In this document: positions 1 to 5,090 of the stretch, one piece after another
Layout: every line of letters begins with the position of its first letter
How positions within the stretch are numbered: position 1 is the first letter of the stretch
Origin: Acidobacteriaceae bacterium
Lineage (GTDB): Bacteria > Acidobacteriota > Terriglobia > Terriglobales > Acidobacteriaceae
NCBI GenBank assembly: GCA_003168235.1
Contig: PMSZ01000285.1
Location: forward strand, 9,324-15,156
Length of the DNA: 5,833 nucleotides
Direction: 5' to 3'
The notes under the pieces: model-generated
Seen by the model: the letters and a program-made list of their open reading frames with translations, nothing else
The model's database searches: none
Told to the model about the DNA's origin: nothing
Made by a program: the position numbers and the translations under genes

Positions 1-177
1 GGGCTGGATACGACTTACTACATTACGCAGGTGATGTATGACGAGTTCAAAGAACGGCGGTTTGCATCGCCTCCGCTGCTGAAGCGGATGGTGATGGCGG
101 GGTGGTATGGGAGGAAGTCGGGGCGCGGGTATTATGATTACTCGAATCCGGAGAAGCCGGTGGCGGGGAAGTTTTGA
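1..177 (+). CDS. 3-hydroxyacyl-CoA (3-hydroxybutyryl-CoA) dehydrogenase, C-terminal fragment
   Basis: Only the last 58 codons are in the window. The gene enters from the left edge in frame 1 and ends at TGA 175-177. The product would oxidise (S)-3-hydroxyacyl-CoA to 3-ketoacyl-CoA with NAD+ in the cytoplasm, or run in reverse in butyrate-type pathways. Seen: the fragment opens with GLDTTYYITQVMYDEF. It continues with a PPLLKRMVMAGWYGRKSGRGYYDY segment, which matches the C-terminal helical substrate and dimer domain of the Hbd/PaaH family, where the GR(K/T)(S/T)G(K/R)G(F/Y)YDY ending is typical. The catalytic His and the NAD-binding Rossmann fold lie outside the window. The neighbour at 404 is an enoyl-CoA hydratase, the preceding step in beta-oxidation, which supports the call. 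Whether it serves PHB, butyrate or fatty-acid metabolism cannot be decided here. Confidence 0.88.
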   Translation, partial: GLDTTYYITQVMYDEFKERRFASPPLLKRMVMAGWYGRKSGRGYYDYSNPEKPVAGKF

Positions 178-218
178 GATTGCAGAGGTCAGAGGTTAGA
201 TTGCAGAGGTTAAGAGTC
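177..218 (+). repeat. Heptamer tandem array, AGA-K-K-T-Y type, directly after a stop codon
   Basis: Six consecutive 7-bp units in perfect phase start on the last base of the dehydrogenase stop codon: AGATTGC, AGAGGTC, AGAGGTT, AGATTGC, AGAGGTT, AAGAGTC. A second array of the same family lies at 1186-1220, also starting on the last base of a stop codon. The stretch 184-206 matches 1186-1208 at 21 of 23 positions. No protein or RNA role is visible. The rest of this 226-bp spacer holds the palindromic element at 307-363 and the duplication at 388-411. Confidence 0.8.
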
Positions 219-306
219 GGCCAAGCCCGATTTTCGTGTGCGCACCAACGCTTGTAAACTTCGCGGCGATGTCCGACTTGGAGGACAGCTGCACAGAAGG
301 AATAGG

Positions 307-363
307 GGTCCTTCGACTCCGTAGCAACTTCGCTTCGCGAAGCTGCCACTCGCTCAGGATGAC
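307..363. repeat. REP-like palindromic intergenic element
   Basis: The core is a hairpin. The arm GCAACTTCGC (324-333) pairs with GCGAAGCTGC (337-346) across a 3-base loop (TTC), giving 10 pairs of which one is a G-T wobble. Flanks resemble GTCCTTCGACTC on the left and, read in reverse complement, GTCATCCTGAGC on the right. From memory, sequences of the form CATCCTGAGCGAG...GAGTCGAAGGA are dispersed in intergenic DNA of Acidobacteriota. I have not checked this. It is probably a non-autonomous REP- or MITE-like repeat. It could act as an mRNA hairpin between the dehydrogenase and crotonase genes. Confidence 0.6.
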
Positions 364-387
364 AAGGGCTCTTAGTTCGGTAACGAT

Positions 388-411
388 ACTTATGACCTAA
401 CTTATGACCTA
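388..411 (+). repeat. Exact 12-bp tandem duplication across the crotonase start codon
   Basis: ACTTATGACCTA occurs twice head to tail (388-399 and 400-411). The second copy holds the start codon of the enoyl-CoA hydratase gene (ATG 404). The first copy places another ATG (392) in the same frame, but it reads Met-Thr-stop (TAA 398-400). The result is a two-codon mini-ORF four bases ahead of the true start. No good Shine-Dalgarno is visible before either ATG. Confidence 0.9.
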
Positions 412-1186
412 CGAAAACATACTTCTCGAAAAGAAAAATGCCATCGCCTACGTCACCGTCAACCGTCCCAAGGTGCTTAATGCGCTCAACATGGCCACGA
501 TGGAAGAGCTTGGCGCTGCGTTTAGCGAGATCAAGGCAGATGCCGCGATCCGGGTGGTGATTTTGACTGGGGCGGGTGAGAAGGCTTTTGTGGCGGGGGC
601 GGATATTGGAGAGCTGGCGAAGCAGGACGCGGTCTCCGGCAAGGAGTATGCGCACAGGGGGCAGGCGGTGCTTGACCTGATCGAAAATCTGGGCAAGCCG
701 GTGATTGCCTGCATTAACGGATTCGCGCTCGGCGGCGGATGCGAACTGGCTCTGGCTTGCACGATGCGGCTGGCGAGCGACAACGCCCGGCTGGGGCAGC
801 CGGAGGTGAAGCTGGGGATTATTCCGGGATATGGCGGGACGCAGCGGCTGCCGCGGCTGGTGGGCAAGGGACTGGCGCTGCAGATGGTGTTGAGCGGGGA
901 GATGATTTCGGCGCAGGAAGCGCATCGGATGGGGCTGGTGAATGAAGTTGTTGCGGCGGCGGAACTGGTTCCGCGGGCGGAGGCGATTGCGACGAAGATT
1001 ATTGCGAACGCTCCGCTGGCGGTGCAGTACGCTATGGAGGCGGTGAATAAAGGGATGGAGATGACTTTGGCGGAGGGGCTGTTTCTGGAGGCTTCGCTGT
1101 TTGGCGTCTGCTGCGCGACCGAAGATAAGAAGGAAGGGACGGCGGCGTTTCTGGAAAAGCGGGCGGCGGCGTTTAAGGGGAGGTAA
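404..1186 (+). CDS. Enoyl-CoA hydratase/isomerase (crotonase family)
   Basis: A 260-residue cytoplasmic enzyme that adds water across the trans-2 double bond of enoyl-CoA to give (S)-3-hydroxyacyl-CoA. Seen: the full crotonase fold signature. The N-terminal strand region includes VNRPKVLNALN (19-29). The first oxyanion-hole loop is AGADIGEL (64-71). The second is GFALGGGCELA (106-116). GQPEVKLGIIPGYGGTQRLPR (131-151) follows, and the C-terminal helix has ATEDKKEGTAAFLEKR (238-253). Both catalytic glutamates known from mitochondrial hydratase (Glu144 and Glu164) are present as E114 and E134, so hydratase activity is likely rather than only isomerase activity. The length is normal for the family. 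ATG 404 is the only sensible start, since the in-frame ATG at 392 runs into a stop. A Shine-Dalgarno is not evident, probably because a duplication remodelled the leader. The upstream neighbour is the next enzyme of the same pathway, so a shared transcript is plausible despite the 226-bp spacer. Substrate chain length (crotonyl or longer) is not resolvable. Confidence 0.95.
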   Translation: MTYENILLEKKNAIAYVTVNRPKVLNALNMATMEELGAAFSEIKADAAIRVVILTGAGEKAFVAGADIGELAKQDAVSGKEYAHRGQAVLDLIENLGKPVIACINGFALGGGCELALACTMRLASDNARLGQPEVKLGIIPGYGGTQRLPRLVGKGLALQMVLSGEMISAQEAHRMGLVNEVVAAAELVPRAEAIATKIIANAPLAVQYAMEAVNKGMEMTLAEGLFLEASLFGVCCATEDKKEGTAAFLEKRAAAFKGR

Positions 1187-1220
1187 GAGGTCAGAGGGCA
1201 GATTGCAGATTGCAGCGGTG
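1186..1220 (+). repeat. Heptamer tandem array after the crotonase stop codon
   Basis: Five 7-bp units of the AGANNKN family in phase: AGAGGTC, AGAGGGC, AGATTGC, AGATTGC, AGCGGTG. It begins on the final base of the TAA stop (1184-1186), as the copy at 177 does at its own stop codon. It leads directly into the octamer array at 1235. Confidence 0.75.
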
Positions 1221-1234
1221 AACCCTCGTTCACC

Positions 1235-1258
1235 ACGGAGACACGGAGTCACGGAGAG
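1235..1258 (+). repeat. Octamer tandem array ACGGAG(A/T)C at the ribH 5' end
   Basis: Three 8-bp units in phase: ACGGAGAC (1235-1242), ACGGAGTC (1243-1250) and ACGGAGAG (1251-1258). It ends just before the codons GCT ACG AAA that appear to begin the ribH product. The last unit is purine-rich (GGAGAGAG, 1253-1260) and could act as a Shine-Dalgarno, but no ATG, GTG or TTG follows at a useful distance in the ribH frame. Confidence 0.75.
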
Positions 1259-1263
1259 AGGCT

Positions 1264-1833
1264 ACGAAAAAGAAGGTCAAAATCGAGCGGCCTCCCGAGC
1301 CGGCTATTACTGCTATCGAGGGCGGGCTTAGCGCGGCTGGGAAACGCTTTGCGATCGTTGTCTCGCGCTTCAATGCGTTTATTACAGAGCGGCTTTTTCA
1401 GAGCGCTTACGATGGGTTGGTGCGTTCTGGCGCCAAGAAAAAAGATGTTGCGCTGGTGCGGGTGCCGGGGGCGTTTGAAATACCGATTGCCGCGCGCGCG
1501 CTTGCGGAGACAAAAAAATACGATGCCATCATTTGTATTGGCTGCCTGCTGCGGGGGGATACGGCGCACTACGACGTGATTGTCAACGAAGTTACGCGTG
1601 GCATTGGGCAGTCGGCGCAGGAGACCGGAGTTCCTCATGCCTTTGGGGTGCTGACTTGCGACACGCTCGAGCAGGCGATCGATCGCGCGGGACTGAAGAT
1701 GGGGAACAAGGGGTTCGAGGCGGCGCAGGCGGCGGTGGAGATGGCGAATCTGAAAAAGGCTGTCGTTGGTCGTTCGTCGTTAGTCGTTGGCAACGGCCAG
1801 AACAAGGGCAAAAGCAATACGCGAAAGCGTTGA
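1264..1833 (+). CDS. ribH: 6,7-dimethyl-8-ribityllumazine synthase, start codon unresolved
   Basis: Lumazine synthase condenses 5-amino-6-ribitylamino-uracil with dihydroxybutanone phosphate, the penultimate step of riboflavin synthesis. Numbering from codon 1264, seen motifs are IEGGLSAAGKRFAIVVSRFN (18-37, pyrimidine site), RVPGAFEIP (66-74), GCLLRGDTAHYD (93-104) with the catalytic-type His at 102, FGVLTCDTLEQAIDRAG (127-143) and GNKGFEAA (147-154). The core is complete. The frame is open from 1222, after TGA 1219-1221, yet it has no ATG, GTG or TTG until TTG 1417. That start would delete the SRFN segment and cannot give a normal enzyme. Candidates are ACG 1264, ATC 1282 (preceded by AGAAGG) or a lost ATG at 1258. 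The coordinate given is therefore a working choice, and a pipeline may report 1417-1833. The C-terminus carries roughly 22 extra residues (from about 167) encoded by a heptamer array plus downstream DNA, rich in Lys/Arg/Asn. nusB follows after 95 bp, a common ribH neighbour. Confidence 0.9.
   Translation, partial: TKKKVKIERPPEPAITAIEGGLSAAGKRFAIVVSRFNAFITERLFQSAYDGLVRSGAKKKDVALVRVPGAFEIPIAARALAETKKYDAIICIGCLLRGDTAHYDVIVNEVTRGIGQSAQETGVPHAFGVLTCDTLEQAIDRAGLKMGNKGFEAAQAAVEMANLKKAVVGRSSLVVGNGQNKGKSNTRKR
1762..1789 (+). repeat. Heptamer array GTCGTTN x4 inside the ribH 3' end
   Basis: Four exact-phase 7-bp units: GTCGTTG, GTCGTTC, GTCGTTA, GTCGTTG. They are translated as part of the RibH tail, giving VVGRSSLVV-type residues, because 7-bp units rotate through all three frames. 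The same unit in opposite orientation lies at 1879-1924, so the pair could form a long imperfect hairpin around the ribH stop codon. Confidence 0.9.
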
Positions 1834-1878
1834 CCCACCTTCCACGTACTCGTGGTCGATCCTGAGCTTGTACACTAA

Positions 1879-1924
1879 TAACGAATCCCGAACGACTAGC
1901 GACCAACGACTAGCGACCAACGAC
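1879..1924 (-). repeat. Inverted heptamer array (NANCGAC) abutting the nusB start
   Basis: Five units in phase (1890-1924): GAACGAC, TAGCGAC, CAACGAC, TAGCGAC, CAACGAC. A further unit TAACGAA stands at 1879-1885, offset by four bases. These are reverse complements of the GTCGTTN units at 1762-1789. The last unit ends four bases before the nusB ATG (1929), so the array occupies the place where a Shine-Dalgarno would normally be, and none is visible. Confidence 0.88.
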
Positions 1925-1928
1925 CTTC

Positions 1929-2342
1929 ATGGGCACTCGACGCAAATCCCGCGAACTGGTTTTGCAGATGCTGTTTCAGGCGGACATGGGGAAGCAGACA
2001 CAGGAACTGGTGCGGAAGACGTTCTGGGCGGAGCGGACGAACGTTGAAGACGATGTGCGCGGGTTTGCCGACGATCTGTTTCGCGTGGCGAGCGACCGAC
2101 TGCCGGAGATCGACGGGTTGATCGGCAAGCACACCCAACACTGGCGCATGGACCGGATGGCGACCGTCGACCGGAATGTGCTGCGCGGCGCGGTGGCTGA
2201 GTTTCTGGGATTTCCGGCGACTCCGCGGGCGGTGGTGATCAATGAAGCGCTGGAAATTGCGCGGAAATTTTCGACTCCGGAGTCGGTGCAGTTTATCAAC
2301 GGAGTGCTGGACAGCGTGGGCAAGGAAGTTGGGACGCAGTAA
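1929..2342 (+). CDS. nusB: Transcription antitermination protein NusB
   Basis: A 137-residue all-helical RNA-binding protein. With NusE (ribosomal S10) it binds boxA RNA and promotes antitermination and rRNA processing. Seen: the N-terminal helix TRRKSRELVLQMLFQADM (3-20) matches the family R-x-x-x-RE-x-x-LQ-x-LFQ pattern. The MDRMATVDRNVLRGAVAEFL segment spans 74-93. The signature VVINEALEIARKFSTPESVQFINGVLDSV spans 102-130. The length is typical. ATG 1929 is chosen because the family motif begins three residues later. There is no recognisable Shine-Dalgarno, and the leader consists of inverted heptamer repeats. Placement behind ribH matches the frequent ribH-nusB arrangement, so co-transcription is likely. 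TAA 2340-2342 ends the gene, and the next gene is convergent. Confidence 0.96.
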   Translation: MGTRRKSRELVLQMLFQADMGKQTQELVRKTFWAERTNVEDDVRGFADDLFRVASDRLPEIDGLIGKHTQHWRMDRMATVDRNVLRGAVAEFLGFPATPRAVVINEALEIARKFSTPESVQFINGVLDSVGKEVGTQ

Positions 2343-2345
2343 GGA

Positions 2346-2402
2346 CAGTTCTCAACTGCCGGTTTTAAAGTCTTAAGTTCTCAGTTCCCGGTTCTCAGAT
2401 AA
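2346..2402 (+). repeat. Degenerate heptamer array, C-R-GTTCT type, between convergent genes
   Basis: Roughly eight 7-bp units with one single-base slip at 2367. The clearest are CAGTTCT (2346), AAGTCTT (2368), AAGTTCT (2375), CAGTTCC (2382) and CGGTTCT (2389). The first two units also make a small hairpin, CAGTT-CTC-AACTG (2346-2358), followed by TTTT at 2363-2366. This might weakly terminate nusB transcription but is too short to call a terminator. The array lies between the nusB and lipoprotein stop codons. Confidence 0.6.
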
Positions 2403-2438
2403 ATCCTACTGAGATCAATCCTACTGAGATCAATCCTA
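2402..2438 (+). repeat. 15-bp tandem repeat, about 2.5 copies
   Basis: AATCCTACTGAGATC occurs at 2402-2416 and, identically, at 2417-2431. A partial copy AATCCTA (2432-2438) runs up to the minus-strand lipoprotein stop codon (2440-2442). The identity of the two copies suggests recent expansion by slippage. There is no evident function. Confidence 0.9.
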
Positions 2439-2439
2439 A

Positions 2440-4827
2440 TCACTGCGGCTTGATGGCGACCATGTTCGGGAGGCAGAGTGGTGCGCCGACGCCCTGGCCG
2501 TTGCACATGTTCATATTGTTGTTCTGGTTGACGTCGATGTAGGGAACCTGCTGGATGTCGCCTTGACTGACGGTGTTGACGATATGAATGGAGCCGGCGA
2601 TGCAGGAGGATCCCTGGTACTGGTCGCAGGCGGCGACATAGACCTGGCTTCCGTCGGTGGAGGCGGAGGCGGCGAGAGGCGCGGCATTGCCGACGAGACG
2701 AACGGCGGTCGTGGTTCCGTTGGCGACGTCGAAGACGAGCACGGCGGGGATGTTCTGGGCGACTACGATCATCTGCGTTCCGTCAGCGACGAGCGCGGAG
2801 TAGACAGGAATGAATTTGCCCTCGCCGAGGTTGAACGAAGTCCGGGGAAAATCGAGGTCGAGCGCTACCGTCGGCGGGGTGCAGGTGAATTGGCCAAGGG
2901 TCAGCGGATTTTGCGTGACATTGACGCCGAAGCTATCGATGTAGGGAGGATTGAGCACGAGCACGGTCTCGGTCCAATTGCCCAGGGAATCGAGTTGCAG
3001 GGTGGGCGATGGGAAGATGGCGGTTGGCACTGCGCCATTGAGAGTAGTCACGCCGCTTAGAACTGGGGTGGTGGGAGTGTTGCAGTTGGCGAAGCCGGAA
3101 ATCGAAGTTGGGCCGGGCGTTCCTGCGACGTAGACAAAGCTGCCGTCGACCGAGTACTTGACGTCGGTCACCGAAGTGGCGATCGGGACCGAACTGAGCG
3201 CATCCACGGTGGAGTAGACGTACAGATTGCCGGTGTTGGTGAGGATGAAGATCTTCATCTGGTCGGGAGAGAAGGCGGCGGCGGTGGCAGTTTGTCCGGG
3301 GATCACGAGATCGACAGGGGCGACGCCGACCGCAGCTCCGGTGTTGTAGATGTAGACCTGGCTGGGATTGGAGACAGTGTCGGAGACGACGACTTGTTTG
3401 CCGTCGTTCGAGATGGTGAGCACGGCGCCACAAACGGAAATATTGCAGGGTGTCGGGGAACTGGAAACCTCCGAGACCTTGGAGTTGTTGCCGACATCGA
3501 CGTACATCAATCCCTGATTGGAGCCGAGGTAGACGACCGCGGTGGACTGATAGTTAAACATCATGGAATTCGGCGTGCGCGGAAGTTGCAGGATGGTGCT
3601 GATGGGATTGGTTTCGGACGGGGCCAGCGCGAACAAGGCACTCCCGCAGCCGGGCTGGTTGTCGCATTGGTTGGTCGTGGACCAGGCGCCGTAGGTTGGC
3701 ACCCCGGCGGTGGGGTTCGGAGTTACGTCGAGCGAGATGGTGTCGTATCCGGCGGTGCCATTGGGCAGTTTGCCGACGCTGGCGTAGATGGGGAGACCGG
3801 GGAAAACTCCGGCGTTGCAACTGGGAGGATTACAGGAGGCGAAGACGGTAGCACCTCCTGAATTGGCGCGAGTTGTGGCGGTGTTGGCGCCGGTGGTGTT
3901 GGTGAGTGCGGAGAAAGCGGCGACCTCGGGATTGGTGGTGCTCCAGGTAAGAGGAGGTTTCGCCAAAGGCGCGCTGTTGGAGATACCGTAGAGAGTATCG
4001 ACCGCAGTGGCGGTGATGGAAACCGAACTGGCGACCGGTAAGGTCAGCGAGTTTCCGGCTTGGCCCTCGGCGGAGATCTGCAGGTAGATGGCTTTGACCA
4101 GGCAGGTGGTGAAAGGATACGGGCTGCTGGTGGTCCCGGCGACGTTGGCGTAGAGCTGGGTAACTCCGGGAACGGCGGCGGTGGCCGTGGCCAGATTGAC
4201 CTGGCTGCCAATGGGGCCGGTCAGAGTGGGAGCCAAGGTGGCAACGCCGTTCGTGCTGGATGTCCAACTCATGGGACCGACGGTATTACTGATATCCACG
4301 CCGTTGCTATAAGCGAAGCCTTCGTACTGCCAAGTCTGTCCCTGGGAGAAACAATCGTATTGGGGAGGCTGGCCCTGGTAGTTCTGGATCACAATGTTGT
4401 CGACATGCTGGTGAACGTAGACGAAGGTAGCGGGGCTGCTGACGCCTTCGATGACTGCGGTTACGGTGGCGACTCCGGGGGTTCCGGGATCGCAGATGGC
4501 GTCGGTGGCGTCCCAGCTGCCGGCACAGGCGTTGCCATTGCTGGCGATCGACAGAGGCGAGGGACCGGTCGCGCCTTCGGGGACTCCAACAATGTATTGA
4601 ATGTTGACGCCCAGCACGATGTGGCCGTTGGCGTCTCTGCCGGAAGCGCTGAAGACCTGGGTGGTGCCCACGTCGATGGAAATGGACTCGCCCGGGCTAA
4701 GCGCCACGGACTCGACGCCGCCATTGGCGCCGGTGTTGGTGCTCTTACCGAGACAGCCGGCGAGGGTAACAACCATGAGAATGGCAACGGCCAAACTAAG
4801 AACAGAACCGGGACTGCAACGATGCAT
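2440..4827 (-). CDS. Secreted lipoprotein with Ig-like domains and a YVTN-type beta-propeller
   Basis: 795 residues, function unknown. Seen: a basic N-terminus, then a hydrophobic stretch (about 9-21) and the lipobox LAGC with Cys25, giving a signal-peptidase II lipoprotein. Residue +2 is Leu, so there is no Asp inner-membrane retention signal by the E. coli rule. Residues about 38-137 look like a bacterial Ig-like (BIG2) domain (VESVALSPGESISIDVGTTQ, ending GVATVTAVIEG). Two similar units follow at about 143-245 and 246-350, with WTSSTNGVATL and WSTTNPEVAAF motifs. From about 410 to the end, repeated strands such as VVYLGSNQGLMYVDV, VYIYNTG, AAFSPDQMKIFILTNTGNLYVYS and VKYSVDGSFVYVAG indicate a beta-propeller of the lactonase/YVTN type. 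Several short Cys pairs (101/112, 332/337, 388/394, 461/466, 734/742, 775/785) suggest disulfides outside the cytoplasm. ATG 4825-4827 has a strong Shine-Dalgarno. A surface binding or scaffold role is inference only. No catalytic motif is recognised. Confidence 0.9.
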   Translation of the reverse strand: MHRCSPGSVLSLAVAILMVVTLAGCLGKSTNTGANGGVESVALSPGESISIDVGTTQVFSASGRDANGHIVLGVNIQYIVGVPEGATGPSPLSIASNGNACAGSWDATDAICDPGTPGVATVTAVIEGVSSPATFVYVHQHVDNIVIQNYQGQPPQYDCFSQGQTWQYEGFAYSNGVDISNTVGPMSWTSSTNGVATLAPTLTGPIGSQVNLATATAAVPGVTQLYANVAGTTSSPYPFTTCLVKAIYLQISAEGQAGNSLTLPVASSVSITATAVDTLYGISNSAPLAKPPLTWSTTNPEVAAFSALTNTTGANTATTRANSGGATVFASCNPPSCNAGVFPGLPIYASVGKLPNGTAGYDTISLDVTPNPTAGVPTYGAWSTTNQCDNQPGCGSALFALAPSETNPISTILQLPRTPNSMMFNYQSTAVVYLGSNQGLMYVDVGNNSKVSEVSSSPTPCNISVCGAVLTISNDGKQVVVSDTVSNPSQVYIYNTGAAVGVAPVDLVIPGQTATAAAFSPDQMKIFILTNTGNLYVYSTVDALSSVPIATSVTDVKYSVDGSFVYVAGTPGPTSISGFANCNTPTTPVLSGVTTLNGAVPTAIFPSPTLQLDSLGNWTETVLVLNPPYIDSFGVNVTQNPLTLGQFTCTPPTVALDLDFPRTSFNLGEGKFIPVYSALVADGTQMIVVAQNIPAVLVFDVANGTTTAVRLVGNAAPLAASASTDGSQVYVAACDQYQGSSCIAGSIHIVNTVSQGDIQQVPYIDVNQNNNMNMCNGQGVGAPLCLPNMVAIKPQ

Positions 4828-4830
4828 GAA

Positions 4831-4837
4831 TCCTCCT
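4831..4837 (-). promoter_or_regulatory. Shine-Dalgarno of the lipoprotein gene
   Basis: On the minus strand AGGAGGA lies three bases before the ATG at 4827, with GGAGG four bases from it. It is a near-perfect anti-16S match and fixes the start directly ahead of the signal peptide. Confidence 0.85.
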
Positions 4838-4884
4838 CGCGTCCGTTTGCCAGGCGCGAGCGTAATGCAATGAGGCGGAAAGTC

Positions 4885-4913
4885 AGTGTAGAAGGTAAAG
4901 CCAAAGGTTTCAA
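4885..4913 (-). promoter_or_regulatory. Sigma-70-type promoter for the lipoprotein, -35 inside the octamer array
   Basis: On the minus strand TTGAAA (4913-4908) is followed by a 17-bp spacer and TACACT (4890-4885). This is 5/6 and 4/6 of consensus with ideal spacing. Transcription would start near 4878, giving a leader of about 50 nt to the ATG at 4827. The -35 hexamer is built from the AAGGTTTC octamer repeat (TTGAAACC on this strand), and a second repeat-derived TGAAAC lies just upstream. Confidence 0.55.
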
Positions 4914-4935
4914 GGTTTCAGGATGCCAAAGTTTC
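4904..4935 (+). repeat. Octamer array AAGGTTTC, left arm of an inverted pair
   Basis: Four 8-bp units in phase: AAGGTTTC (4904), AAGGTTTC (4912), AGGATGCC (4920, diverged) and AAAGTTTC (4928). They are inverted relative to the GAAANCTT array at 4992-5031. The intervening 56 bp include a small hairpin GGCGC/GCGCC (about 4954-4973). Confidence 0.8.
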
Positions 4936-4991
4936 AGCGAGGCCCGGCAGACAGGCGCGAAAGCTGGTGCGCCGTGGGAGCTTAAAACGGT

Positions 4992-5031
4992 GAAAGCTTG
5001 AAATCTTGAAAGCCGGAAAGCTTGAAGTCTT
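4992..5031 (-). repeat. Octamer array GAAANCTT, right arm of the inverted pair
   Basis: Five 8-bp units in phase: GAAAGCTT (4992), GAAATCTT (5000), GAAAGCCG (5008), GAAAGCTT (5016), GAAGTCTT (5024). Their reverse complement AAGNTTTC matches the left array. On the plus strand each junction creates CTTGAAA, a -35-like hexamer pointing toward rpsL. The stronger rpsL promoter, however, lies 25 bp further on. Confidence 0.85.
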
Positions 5032-5055
5032 TATCTTCGATGCACCGAACGGTGG

Positions 5056-5084
5056 TTGACGATGTGCAGGGGAGTTGCTATTAT
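5056..5084 (+). promoter_or_regulatory. Strong sigma-70 promoter upstream of rpsL
   Basis: TTGACG (5056-5061), a 17-bp spacer and TATTAT (5079-5084), with an extended -10 TGC directly before it (5076-5078). Each box matches 5/6 of consensus. The start is predicted at about 5090-5092. It is the best promoter match in the window and points at rpsL, 528 nt downstream. It probably drives the ribosomal str-type operon, or first a separate RNA. Confidence 0.72.
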
Positions 5085-5090
5085 TTACAG

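Noticed and set aside
214..234. Possible terminator AGTCGG-CCAAGC-CCGATTTT after the dehydrogenase gene
   Set aside because: Only about four firm pairs plus wobbles and four T residues. Too weak to call.
448..1236. 262-codon minus-strand open frame
   Set aside because: It mirrors the crotonase codons (Ala/Ser/Pro-rich) with no family resemblance and no start signals.
47..1252. 401-codon open frame on the minus strand over the crotonase gene
   Set aside because: It is antisense to a gene with intact catalytic motifs, very rich in Arg/Pro/His, and runs through spacer repeats. It is a shadow frame.
1842..1855. Hairpin CCACG-TACT-CGTGG between ribH and nusB
   Set aside because: Five pairs and no T-tract. 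It could be chance.
4060..5001. 313-codon plus-strand open frame opposite the lipoprotein N-terminus
   Set aside because: Gly/Asp/Val-rich antisense shadow of Ig-like coding DNA. It runs on into the repeat spacer. The opposite frame has a lipobox, Shine-Dalgarno and promoter.
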